A stretch of 24,781 bases of DNA from contig DNGI01000183.1 in assembly GCA_003486645.1 (NCBI GenBank), positions 21,593 to 46,373 on the forward strand, in the 5' to 3' direction. Shown here in pieces: positions 1-7,282 of the stretch. Positions within the stretch are counted from its first letter, which is position 1; each line of letters begins with the position of its first letter. The notes under the pieces are model-generated. The model was not told where the DNA came from. It saw nothing but the letters and a program-made list of their open reading frames with translations, and ran no database searches. The position numbers and the translations under genes were made by a program. The DNA is from Cyanobacteria bacterium UBA11370. GTDB lineage: Bacteria; Cyanobacteriota; Cyanobacteriia; Cyanobacteriales; Coleofasciculaceae.

Positions 1-39
1 ACAAGGGGGACAAGGGGGACAAGGGAGACAAGGGGGAAA
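1..39. repeat. 9-bp tandem repeat (ACAAGGGGG)
   Basis: Four and a bit copies of ACAAGGGGG or ACAAGGGAG in perfect 9-bp register at the window edge. The same unit recurs at 3808-3836, 9511-9573 (opposite strand) and 19931-19950, always between genes. The rest of the stretch up to 277 has a C/T-rich run at about 160-190 and presumably the promoter of the protease gene, but no promoter can be assigned with confidence. Confidence 0.85.
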
Positions 40-277
40 GAGGGGTAGTACTGAGAAAAAATATATATTTATTGGTCAAAATGGGATGCTCCCTCGCAGA
101 TGATTCCGACCGAGTTAAACTATTGAAGCTGGTTCCATTAACCAACACTCTTTCCTCTCCCCCTCTCCCCCTCCCCCCACTCCCTCTTTTACGGTTTAAG
201 AAACCCAGTAGGAGATATTAGAGTCTGGTAATCTCAATAGGTTTGGAGTCAGTCTGTTAATTGCTTCCCTATTTATT

Positions 278-1765
278 ATGCTAAAAAAGTTGCACGAGGT
301 TCATGCCGATCAATTGATGAGAACCAAATCCCTGCGTATGACCACATCCGGAATAATTGTCGCCGCAGGTGCGATTGGTGCTATTACATTGGATGCGATC
401 GCTCCTGTTGGTTTACTCAATTTCTCTCTACAGTCTAATAGTGCTGTGGCTCAAGATATTGATGAACAAATTAATATTCGAGTGTATGAACGTGCAAGTC
501 CAGCCGTTGTCTCAATTGAAGGGACGAATAGAACGGGAAGCGGTAGTATTATTAGCTCAGATGGTTTGGTCTTGACCAATGCTCATGTGGTCAATGGTTC
601 CCGTCAGGTTAGCGTAATACTAGCAGATGGTAGGCGCTTGGAGGCGGATGTTATTGCGTTTGGCGATAATAATTTGGATTTAGCCGTATTAAAGATTCAA
701 GGTGAAACGAATTTACCTACGATTACCTTTGCCCAAAATCCTGTACAAGTGGGTCAGCGGGCGTTTGCAATTGGGAATCCGTTTGGTCGATTTCAAGGTA
801 CATTTACGGTGGGGATTGTGAGTCGTGTAGACCAAGAACGGGGTTTGATTCAAACCGATGCGGCGATTAATCCGGGTAATTCTGGAGGCCCACTCCTCAA
901 CAGTCAAGGGGAATTAATTGGGGTAAATACGGCGATCTTTAGTACTAATAGTGGTGCTAATATTGGGATTGGTTTTGCGATCGCTATTGATCGAATCCAG
1001 CCTTTTTTGACAGCGGTGCGGGAAGGACGTGCGCCTCGAACTGTACAACAGCAACGTCCCATTCCTAGCGATCGCCGACCTCAATCTTTAGCACTCAATG
1101 GTGCTGTAGTCAATGGTCGGTTGGGTCAGGGAAGTAATATTTTACCGACGGATAATAGCTTCTTTGACCTCTATGCTTTTGAAGGAAGTGCGGGTCAGCG
1201 AGTTCAAATTGAAATGGCGAGTCGGGAGATTGATTCTTATTTAATTTTGCTTGATCCGAATGGGAATGATTTAGCTCAAGATGATGACGGTGCTGGGGGA
1301 ACTAATGCCCGAATTGAAACCATTTTACCTACTGATGGGACTTATTTGTTGATGGCAAATTCCTATCAAGCGGGTCAAGCTGGGAGTTATAATTTACGGG
1401 CTGTCGCTAGTGGTTCTAGAAATTCTAGAAATTCAGTCACTCAGGAACAATTTATTTTGCGACAAGAGGGTATTCTTGGACCTGGTGCTTCTGTTTTGCC
1501 GTCTGATGGAAGTTTATTTAAAATCCACACCTTTGAAGGTCGTGCGGGTCAATCTGTAACCATTAATTTAGCCAGTCCTGATTTTGACACGTATCTAGTT
1601 TTACTTGACCCAGACAATGAGCCAGTCGGTGAAAATGATGATGCAAGTGAGGATAACCCCAATTCTACGCTTACAGTTACTTTACCCCGTACTGGACTCT
1701 ATAGCGTGATTGTTAATGCTTATGATAGACGGGGGCGTGGTCGATATCGTTTGACGGTGCGTTGA
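278..1765 (+). CDS. Exported HtrA-like trypsin-type serine protease with two PPC domains
   Basis: Predicted extracytoplasmic serine endopeptidase of 495 residues. A basic N-terminus and hydrophobic stretch (about 24-58) ending in AVAQD look like a signal peptide or membrane anchor. The chymotrypsin-fold domain (about 65-250) has the complete HtrA triad: His103 in TNAHVV, Asp134 in NNLDLAVLK and Ser202 in GNSGGPL. No PDZ domain follows. Instead there are two bacterial pre-peptidase C-terminal (PPC) beta-sandwich domains at about 280-376 and 397-495, each with the FDLYAFEG or FKIHTFEG type start, a YLxLLDP strand and acidic turns. PPC domains usually occur in secreted proteases and may aid secretion or binding; that role is family knowledge. 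A second Met at residue 14 could be the real start, which would give a more compact signal peptide. The gene stands alone and is followed directly by a heptamer array. Confidence 0.9.
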   Translation: MLKKLHEVHADQLMRTKSLRMTTSGIIVAAGAIGAITLDAIAPVGLLNFSLQSNSAVAQDIDEQINIRVYERASPAVVSIEGTNRTGSGSIISSDGLVLTNAHVVNGSRQVSVILADGRRLEADVIAFGDNNLDLAVLKIQGETNLPTITFAQNPVQVGQRAFAIGNPFGRFQGTFTVGIVSRVDQERGLIQTDAAINPGNSGGPLLNSQGELIGVNTAIFSTNSGANIGIGFAIAIDRIQPFLTAVREGRAPRTVQQQRPIPSDRRPQSLALNGAVVNGRLGQGSNILPTDNSFFDLYAFEGSAGQRVQIEMASREIDSYLILLDPNGNDLAQDDDGAGGTNARIETILPTDGTYLLMANSYQAGQAGSYNLRAVASGSRNSRNSVTQEQFILRQEGILGPGASVLPSDGSLFKIHTFEGRAGQSVTINLASPDFDTYLVLLDPDNEPVGENDDASEDNPNSTLTVTLPRTGLYSVIVNAYDRRGRGRYRLTVR

Positions 1766-1815
1766 TTGGTTGTTGGTTGTTTGTTGTTGGTTGTTGGTTG
1801 TTTGTTGTTGGTTGT
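1766..1815 (+). repeat. GT-rich heptamer array (TTGGTTG type)
   Basis: Imperfect tandem copies of TTGGTTG and TTTGTTG begin at the first base after the TGA of the protease gene. Similar arrays occur at 3895-3946, 17541-17588, 24081-24105 and 24729-24781. The heptamer period resembles the STRR repeats known from cyanobacteria, although this exact unit is not one I can name. Confidence 0.85.
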
Positions 1816-1988
1816 GGAGAAGGGGGTTGAAACTCTCTGTAGCAGTGATAGAGTAATGTCCAGATATACGCCAGCCTAGGGGAATACTACTCATTAGGAA
1901 ACCGCTTTCGCCCTATCGAGAATGCTGCGTTCATTCTGGTGGATTAATATCAGTCATGCCAAAATTAAGAGAAACATCTACCTTTGGC

Positions 1989-2185
1989 TATATTCACATC
2001 TTGCACCATTCTCAAGGTTGCCTCATCACCCGTCACCGTCAGGGAATAAATTCCCTGCCTCATAGCTTAAGTCCGTTTTAACGGACTGAAATCGATGCCC
2101 ACAGTCGGTTTCAACCGACTTGAGCTATCAGACAGTGGTTTTAACCACTGGCGGGTTATTGGGACTGGTGCAAGATATGAGTATA
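1989..2185. mobile_element. 197-bp palindromic element: four 18-nt hairpins between 20-bp inverted ends
   Basis: Four perfect 18-nt palindromes, each an 8-bp stem with a 2-nt loop, start at 2040, 2070, 2103 and 2133, so the spacing is 30, 33 and 30 bp. They read CAGGGAATAAATTCCCTG, AGTCCGTTTTAACGGACT, AGTCGGTTTCAACCGACT and CAGTGGTTTTAACCACTG. Positions 2062-2072 and 2117-2127 pair (10 of 11) around hairpins 2 and 3. The whole is bounded by an imperfect inverted repeat, 1989-2008 against 2166-2185 (18 of 20 match). No coding sequence is inside. It looks like a non-autonomous, MITE-like or REP-like element. No target-site duplication was identified, so mobility is inferred. Confidence 0.7.
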
Positions 2186-2219
2186 TATAAATCTCCCACT
2201 CCCCAACCCACAATCTAAT

Positions 2220-2423
2220 ATGGCAAGTGCCAAAGAAGTTCTAAAACGATACAACGAAGGACGACGGGATTTTCGCGGTGAAAATCTCAGAGGTCAATCT
2301 TTCAAAAAGGCTAATCTAGCTGGTGCAGACTTCAGTGAGGCGGATATCCGAGGGGCAAATTTTGCTTATGCCAATCTCACAGGAGCGAAATTCTATGGTG
2401 CGAAAACGGGGTTGCAGCGGTGA
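2220..2423 (+). pseudogene. Truncated pentapeptide-repeat protein
   Basis: A 67-codon frame encoding a short basic N-terminus and then pentapeptide repeats of the A(D/N)LxG/F kind from about residue 23 to 60 (LRGQSF, ANLAGADF, ADIRGANF, ANLTGAKF), ending GLQR. Related cyanobacterial proteins, as I recall them, continue with RRWAI and a membrane or further repeat region. Here the codon after QR is TGA, one transition from CGA (Arg), and the same frame then reads W-G-I-A-S before a TAG. This suggests a nonsense mutation followed by decay of the 3' part. It could still be expressed as a short repeat protein. The start lies only 35 bp beyond the hairpin element. Confidence 0.6.
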
Positions 2424-2628
2424 TGGGGAATTGCATCTTAGAGTTTGAAGTGATTAGGTAGAGAACGTAAAGACAATAGCGATTGCCTGTGGCAGTTACG
2501 TCAAGTCCTGATAATCTGAGCTTGCATTCTACTATCAGTAGTCTAGTCGCTCAGAATGAGTAATTGTTAGACTCTACTTATAGTGTTTAGCACCTGACCA
2601 CTTTCTTAAACCGCACAGGATTTTAACA

Positions 2629-3717
2629 ATGAGCATAGGTTTAGGCTTCCGCCATGCTTTCGAGGCTAAACTAAATAGTCTAGGAGAGCTAATACTTGTA
2701 CACAAGAACTGGGGAACTCCAGAAGTTTCTACAACTGAGTATAAGGGATATAAAAAAGAGAATAAGTTTCAATTCCCAGAACGGATCGACATATCCGAAG
2801 GTGATATCCTCCAACAGAAAGAAAGTGTAGACTTTTGGTATGTTGTAGATGTCAATGATGAAGTGAAGTCAGGTAGCTTTATTTGTTTTCAGACTACAGC
2901 AGAAAGGCTGTCACGAGATGGCAGTGAGCTGAGACATTATAGATATGGACAGGCTAACTACAACAATGTGTTGAGCCATGATTGGAAGAGAATTCTTCGT
3001 GCTGTAGATGATGGACAAGCAAAAACAGCTTCTGCACTGGCAAAATGTTTAGACCTATCGATTCACGTTGTCCTACACCATCTTGATGCTATGAAAGCTG
3101 AAGATTTGATAAAGTTTGCCAGATATTACAGCTCTGATTTAGAGGGAAAACATGAATACTGTAGTTTCGTTTTAACTTCCAAGGGTAAAGTCGCAATTGA
3201 ATCCCCTGAAAAACTGAATAGAACTACTAATTCATTCCTGCATACTTTACACGATCATCGAACTTACAACACTAACAACATCAACAATTCCAATCTTGGA
3301 GCTTTGAGTCAAGAAGGAAATACAACTATGAGTGGCAATAGAACAATTAATACAGGTGGCGGTAAGTATCACGAAGGAGACATTGGACACATTAACCTTC
3401 ATGACCAAAGTTCCTACGCTGAAGGCGATTACTATAATAACCCTGCACAAAAACAAACTCTCGCTGAAGCTGCTGCGGAAATTCAACAACTTCTGGATCA
3501 ATTAAGCCAAACCTATCCCACCGATACCACCACAGGTAAAATGGCAGTTGCTACCGCCGCAATTCAACAAATTGATCGTAATCCTAATTTGACAAAACGC
3601 ATCCTGAGTGCCTTAAAAGCAGGTAGTATTGAAGCCTTAGCCCAAGCACTGAATCATCCTGCTGCGAGTTTTGTGATTGGTGCTTTGGAGGATTGGCAGA
3701 AGACAAAAGAGAATTAG
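2629..3717 (+). CDS. Unrecognised protein with a winged-helix domain and Asn/Thr-rich linker
   Basis: 362 residues, ATG preceded by AGGA at 8 bases. I do not recognise the full-length family. Residues 1-115 look like a small beta-rich domain (ISEGDILQQKESVDFWYVVDV). Residues about 117-195 look like a winged helix-turn-helix: KRILRAVDDGQAKTASALAK, a recognition-helix-like LSIHVVLHHLDAM, and a wing ending in FVLTSKGKVAIE. Residues 205-270 are a polar linker rich in Asn, Thr and Gly, with short repeated GG-x-Y-xEGD motifs. Residues 275-360 form a helical module (LAEAAAEIQQLLDQLSQTYP ... ALNHPAASFVIGALEDWQK) that I recall as the C-terminal part of several otherwise unrelated cyanobacterial proteins. 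A DNA-binding regulator or conflict-system adaptor are both possible. No HIP1 sites occur in or near it, which fits accessory DNA. Confidence 0.75.
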   Translation: MSIGLGFRHAFEAKLNSLGELILVHKNWGTPEVSTTEYKGYKKENKFQFPERIDISEGDILQQKESVDFWYVVDVNDEVKSGSFICFQTTAERLSRDGSELRHYRYGQANYNNVLSHDWKRILRAVDDGQAKTASALAKCLDLSIHVVLHHLDAMKAEDLIKFARYYSSDLEGKHEYCSFVLTSKGKVAIESPEKLNRTTNSFLHTLHDHRTYNTNNINNSNLGALSQEGNTTMSGNRTINTGGGKYHEGDIGHINLHDQSSYAEGDYYNNPAQKQTLAEAAAEIQQLLDQLSQTYPTDTTTGKMAVATAAIQQIDRNPNLTKRILSALKAGSIEALAQALNHPAASFVIGALEDWQKTKEN

Positions 3718-3807
3718 TTGAGTAGGCAGGAATAACCTGAACTATTTTATCTAAGCTAGAAGAAGCTAGTGCAGGACAGCAGAAGTTTGTGACCACCTCT
3801 GAGCGAA

Positions 3808-3836
3808 AAGGGAGACAAGGGAGACAAGGGGGAAAG
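3808..3836. repeat. 9-bp tandem repeat (GGGAGACAA type)
   Basis: Three imperfect units of the same 9-bp repeat as at the window start, here ending in GGGGGAAAG exactly as the first array does. It lies in the 227-bp gap between the 362-residue ORF and the HLIP gene. Confidence 0.8.
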
Positions 3837-3894
3837 AAAGTACTACGTATGAACGCAACTTGGTATAAGAAGTAAATTTTTGGAGATGTCTAAT

Positions 3895-3946
3895 ACCAAC
3901 AACCAACAACAAACAACCAACAACAACCAACCAACAACCAACAACT
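3895..3946 (-). repeat. GT-rich heptamer array ending at the HLIP stop codon
   Basis: Tandem CCAACAA units on the plus strand, that is TTGTTGG on the minus (coding) strand. The array runs into the TAG stop of the HLIP gene (3945-3947), so it starts immediately 3' of that gene and in the same sense orientation as the array after the protease gene. Confidence 0.85.
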
Positions 3947-4145
3947 AACGCAAACCCAACCAAGTTAATAGCCCTTGTCCAGTCAGTAATTCCAGTAATA
4001 ATAAGGTAACAAATGCTATCATGGCAAACCGTCCGTTGATTTGCTCGGCGTAGGGTGTCCAACCGAAAGCGGGTTCGGGTTGGTTCGATAGGGGTTGGGA
4101 CGGTACCTGAGAAGATTTTTCGGACGTGGGGGTTTCAGATGTCAT
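3945..4145 (-). CDS. High-light-inducible protein (HLIP/Scp), single-helix chlorophyll-binding
   Basis: 66 residues. A Ser/Pro/Gln-rich N-terminus leads into [19 protein letters not shown] and a hydrophobic helix ending [11 protein letters not shown]. The ExxNGRxAM signature of the chlorophyll a/b-binding (CAB/ELIP/HLIP) superfamily is intact, with Glu and Asn as expected Mg-chlorophyll ligands. HLIPs sit in the thylakoid membrane, bind chlorophyll and carotenoid, and protect photosystem II assembly under excess light; that is family knowledge. The ATG overlaps the TGA of sdhB (ATGA, 4142-4145), so translation is probably coupled to sdhB. This is an unexpected partner for a stress protein that is normally transcribed on its own. 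Confidence 0.93.
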   Translation of the reverse strand: MTSETPTSEKSSQVPSQPLSNQPEPAFGWTPYAEQINGRFAMIAFVTLLLLELLTGQGLLTWLGLR

Positions 4146-5158
4146 GGTTTTGATTGAATCTCCTCCTTTGATGTGTCAGACGTTAATTTTTGTACCGATT
4201 CAATGAGCGATCGCACTTGTGCTGTTCCTTGTGATCGATCAAATCCCAAGGGGAATTTACCCCGTGCTAACATTCTGAGTCCGAGTGGTCCTAAACTAAT
4301 CAATCCTTTAATATCTCGAAACGAGTTACCAACCACCTGGATACCAAATTGACGTTCATCAATCCAGCCTCCTTTTTTAACCAACTCAATCAATATCTTA
4401 CGATGGCGGATCGAGCGACTGGTTTGGGCATCTTTACGATCTAAAATTTCCTGTTTTATTTTACCGATTTGATCCATAGGCGCGACTTCCATGGGACAAA
4501 CGGCATTACACATCAAACAGCGGGTGCAACCCCAAACACCTTGAGTGCCTTTGTTGTACTCTTCTAGGCGATTTTCTGTGGCGGTATCGCGGGAGTCTAT
4601 AACTAGACGATTGGCTTTTGCGAGGGCGTGAGGGCCAACAAACTCTGGATTCACTTCACGGGCATTACACTCAGAATAACACGCGCCACACATGATACAA
4701 TTGCCCATCTGATCTAAACGCGATCGCTCTTCGGGAGTCTGTAAAAACTCTCGTTCAGGAATCGCTCTGGCACTGGTGCTAACGTAGGGATCGACGGCTT
4801 CTAGGTTATCCCAAAAACTCCGCATATCCACGACTAAATCTTTAATAACGGGCATATTACCAAGGGGGGCGATGGTAATTTCCGGGATTTTAGATTGATT
4901 GGGATGGGGTAGTTTTGCCAACTCACTGCCGATATTTTCCTTACAAGCCAAAGCTGAACGACCATTAATTCGCATCCCGCAGCTTCCACAAATTGTGTTG
5001 CGACAATTTTTGCGAAATGCCAGAGACCCATCCTGCTCCCACTTAATCCGATTCAGACAGTCGAGAATGGTGTTTCCTTCCTCCACATCTAGGGTATAAG
5101 TCTGGACTCTAGGGGAGTTCGTTTGAGTCTGTCGAATGATTTTAAAAGTAACTTGCAT
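4142..5158 (-). CDS. sdhB: Succinate dehydrogenase/fumarate reductase iron-sulfur subunit, type-E-like
   Basis: Carries electrons from the flavoprotein SdhA towards plastoquinone at the thylakoid membrane. The chosen start (5158) gives MQVTFKII, the usual start of the ferredoxin fold; an in-frame ATG at 5206 would add 16 residues unlike the family. Neither start has a Shine-Dalgarno. Numbered from 5158 (338 residues), the [2Fe-2S] ligands are Cys52, 57, 60 and 72. The C-terminal ferredoxin-like part has Cys154, 157, 160, 164 and Cys211, 214, 217, 221. The last group is CxxCxxCxxxCP, whereas classical SdhB has a non-Cys residue in the middle and binds [3Fe-4S]. The extra Cys fits the type E enzymes described for archaea and cyanobacteria, which carry a second [4Fe-4S]. 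No sdhA, C or D gene is nearby. Confidence 0.92.
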   Translation of the reverse strand: MQVTFKIIRQTQTNSPRVQTYTLDVEEGNTILDCLNRIKWEQDGSLAFRKNCRNTICGSCGMRINGRSALACKENIGSELAKLPHPNQSKIPEITIAPLGNMPVIKDLVVDMRSFWDNLEAVDPYVSTSARAIPEREFLQTPEERSRLDQMGNCIMCGACYSECNAREVNPEFVGPHALAKANRLVIDSRDTATENRLEEYNKGTQGVWGCTRCLMCNAVCPMEVAPMDQIGKIKQEILDRKDAQTSRSIRHRKILIELVKKGGWIDERQFGIQVVGNSFRDIKGLISLGPLGLRMLARGKFPLGFDRSQGTAQVRSLIESVQKLTSDTSKEEIQSKP

Positions 5159-5206
5159 AGGGAGAAGCTCTTGACTATCCAAACACCTGTATAAAATTTT
5201 GACCAT

Positions 5207-5672
5207 TTACGAGCCGCAACCGATACGACTCTCGTAGGGGATTTGTCATCTCCTTATAATTTAGCGCTCATTTTTGGGGGGCTGCTTACAGTCTAAGACA
5301 TGAGGGTTGACTTAGGATTAGATTTTGAGGTTTTTGTTAAATTTTGGTCGATGTGCCTCCGCTTGTCGGGGGTCAAATCCTTTTTGTCTTATAATCCAAA
5401 TCCTTACTCGATTAACCTCTTATCCTACTCGTGCATTCGGGCACGATCTTTTATCCTGGATCAATGCCCTGCTTAAAATCTTACCTGATAGAAGCTGCCC
5501 TATTGAGTCAGTGGAAAATCTGCCATCCCTCTCCTCAGATGAAGATTTAAAAAAAGATCCAAAAATACTTGTCAAAGAACAGAGATTTAACGATATATTT
5601 TTTATATAGCCAAATCCACTTGGCAAGAAATGACCTTTACATCCTAAAATTTGCAGGATATCTCCTAAGATT
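5207..5672. other. Divergent intergenic region between sdhB and the cyAbrB gene
   Basis: About 470 bp without a convincing gene. It must hold the promoters of sdhB-hli (leftward) and cyAbrB (rightward). A weak candidate for the latter is TTGTCA at 5569-5574 with TATATT at 5594-5599, spacing 19, which is longer than ideal. A 94-codon frame at 5325-5609 has no protein-like features. I saw no strong repeat or palindrome. Confidence 0.4.
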
Positions 5673-6092
5673 ATGACAGAGATCCCAACTACTCCCCTGA
5701 CTGGGAAAGCATTGCTTCAAAAAGTAAAAGAGCTAGCTCACTTGCCTCGGCGAGAAACAGCAAAGCGCTGTGGGTATTACACGGTAACTAAAAACGACCA
5801 GACCCGCGTTAATTTAACAGATTTTTATGACGCGGTGCTAGCTGCCAAGGGCGTTCCCCTCGATCCAGAGGGAGCTAAAGATGGTCGTGGTCGGGAGCCG
5901 ACCTATCGCGTGAGCGTCCATAAAAATGGTCAAATTGTAATTGGAGCAACCTATACTCAGGCAATGGGATTACAACCCGGTGATGAGTTTGAAATTAAGC
6001 TCGGCTACAAGCACATCCACCTGAAACAAGTGGATAGTGATGGCACTAAGAGTTCTGAAGAAGAGGAAGTCTTAGAACCTGTAGGGGTATAA
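5673..6092 (+). CDS. cyAbrB-family transcriptional regulator (CalA/cyAbrB1-like)
   Basis: 139 residues. The N-terminal half (about 8-60) carries the cyanobacteria-specific LTGKALLQKVKEL ... RRETAKRCGYYTVTK segment. The C-terminal half (about 75-118) is the AbrB-type swapped-hairpin DNA-binding region, ending in MGLQPGDEFEIKLGYKHIHL, followed by an acidic tail. AbrB domains are N-terminal in Bacillus but C-terminal in this family. cyAbrB proteins are abundant global regulators of carbon, nitrogen and redox genes in cyanobacteria. The wording RRETAKRCGYYTVTKN points to the cyAbrB1 clade as I remember it, but the clade call is from memory. The next gene follows on the same strand after about 50 bp and may be co-transcribed. 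Confidence 0.92.
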   Translation: MTEIPTTPLTGKALLQKVKELAHLPRRETAKRCGYYTVTKNDQTRVNLTDFYDAVLAAKGVPLDPEGAKDGRGREPTYRVSVHKNGQIVIGATYTQAMGLQPGDEFEIKLGYKHIHLKQVDSDGTKSSEEEEVLEPVGV

Positions 6093-6143
6093 CTTGTAGC
6101 AAGTCGAGGATGGGTTGTTTATTTATCCATCCTTTGCGGTGTT

Positions 6144-7055
6144 TTGACTGTCGCTCCTCACAATTTGCTGATTCCGCTAATGGCTATCTTTGCTCAGACA
6201 GCTCACAATTATTTGCTGTCACTGATGAGTGCGACTGCGCTTTTGAAAGTAGCGTTTTTTTTCATGGCTTGGACTACTTTTTGGTTCCCCCTAGCCATTC
6301 CGATCGCTATACTGCTAAAATGGCATCCTTCTAAACCCTTGGCGGCAGAGCAAAAGCTGCCATTATTGGCATCACTTTACCTAATTGCTCCCCTAATTGT
6401 GTGGGGGGCTACTTGGGTAGAGGGGGTGTCTTTTTCGGAATACGGGTTGACCTGGAAATTATCGCTTTTTATATCCCTAGGAGGAGGCTTTATCTTAGGG
6501 GTGATGAGTTTGGCGATCGCGTTTTTTTGCCAATGGCTACTCGGCTGGATTGAATGGCAGTCAGTCAATTTGGCGAGTTTAGGAACGCTAGGCTTATCAA
6601 TATTAATGTTGGCGCTGTGGATCGCCATTACGGAGGAGTTAGTCTTTCGCGGCTTTTTGGTGAATGAATTACAACAAGACTACTCGATTGGAGTAACGGC
6701 GATCATTTCTAGCCTAATTTTTGCCCTGTTACACCTAATTTGGGAGCAAGAAAATACCCTACCACAACTACCAGGATTGTGGTTAATGGGGATGGTATTG
6801 GTATTAGCGCGTTACGTAGACGGGGGAAGTTTGGGTTTGCCGTGGGGGCTTCATGCGGGTTGGATTTGGGGATTAACCTGTTTACAGGAGGGAAAACTCA
6901 TTTCTTATACGGGTAAAGCGGCAACTTGGATCACAGGTTTGCAGGGAAATCCTTTAGCGGGGATGGTTGGTTTTCTGTGTTTGCTGGCAGTTGGCGGTTT
7001 ACTATTTATGATAGCGATCGCGCCTAATCTCTTCGTTGAAACTATTCCCTTGTGA
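6144..7055 (+). CDS. CPBP-family intramembrane glutamic endopeptidase (CAAX protease/Abi-like)
   Basis: 303 residues and about seven to eight hydrophobic segments, so an integral membrane protein. The CPBP signature is complete: EELVFRG with Glu164, Glu165 and Arg169, then FALLHL with His197, and GLHAGW with His237. In this superfamily (Rce1-like) the glutamates and histidines form the active site; substrates in bacteria are mostly unknown, and some members serve bacteriocin immunity. The start is uncertain: a TTG at 6144 is used here, and an ATG at 6180 (MAIFAQTAHNY) is equally plausible. Neither has a clear Shine-Dalgarno. It follows the cyAbrB gene by about 50 bp. Confidence 0.88.
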   Translation: MTVAPHNLLIPLMAIFAQTAHNYLLSLMSATALLKVAFFFMAWTTFWFPLAIPIAILLKWHPSKPLAAEQKLPLLASLYLIAPLIVWGATWVEGVSFSEYGLTWKLSLFISLGGGFILGVMSLAIAFFCQWLLGWIEWQSVNLASLGTLGLSILMLALWIAITEELVFRGFLVNELQQDYSIGVTAIISSLIFALLHLIWEQENTLPQLPGLWLMGMVLVLARYVDGGSLGLPWGLHAGWIWGLTCLQEGKLISYTGKAATWITGLQGNPLAGMVGFLCLLAVGGLLFMIAIAPNLFVETIPL

Positions 7056-7116
7056 ATAGATCTGTCTTGAAAATGGGGAGTGGGTAGTGGGGGAGGGAGG
7101 AGAAATTACCTTTAAT

Positions 7117-7204
7117 GTCGGCAGAAGGCTCCCGTTATAATCAGCGCGGACACATCGAGCGTAGCGAGTACCGCGCATTGATTTAACGGGAGATGAATGC
7201 CGAC
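7117..7204 (+). repeat. Left-end hairpin of the first tnpB element, with enlarged apex
   Basis: A nested inverted repeat. GTCGGCA at 7117-7123 pairs with TGCCGAC at 7198-7204. CTCCCGTTA at 7129-7137 pairs with TAACGGGAG at 7184-7192. After a bulged T the stem continues with AATCA against TGATT, and then GCGCGG with CCGCGC. The apex (about 7143-7177) includes TCGAGCGTAGCGAG, typical of cyanobacterial small dispersed repeats, and looks like an insertion into a shorter original loop: the homologous hairpin of the second element (12200-12233) has a loop of only 6 nt. Confidence 0.75.
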
Positions 7205-7282
7205 CAGCTAAGAATTGAGCGACAGCGAATCCTTATGGTTCTACCCATATTTGTTTTGGGTAAAACATAATATGATTTTACC

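Noticed and set aside
1682..1894. 70-codon minus-strand frame with NNQQQT repeats
   Set aside because: It is translation of the heptamer array plus the antisense of the protease 3' end.
2040..2150. Rho-independent terminator of the protease gene
   Set aside because: The hairpins lie 275 bp or more past the stop, have only 2-nt loops and no U-tracts, and are enclosed in inverted ends.
3766..4062. 98-codon minus-strand frame overlapping the HLIP gene
   Set aside because: Its Val/Gly/Leu repeats come from the heptamer array and it conflicts with the clear HLIP frame.
5325..5609. 94-codon open frame between sdhB and cyAbrB
   Set aside because: No recognisable motif, composition reads like translated non-coding DNA, and it fills the space needed for divergent promoters.
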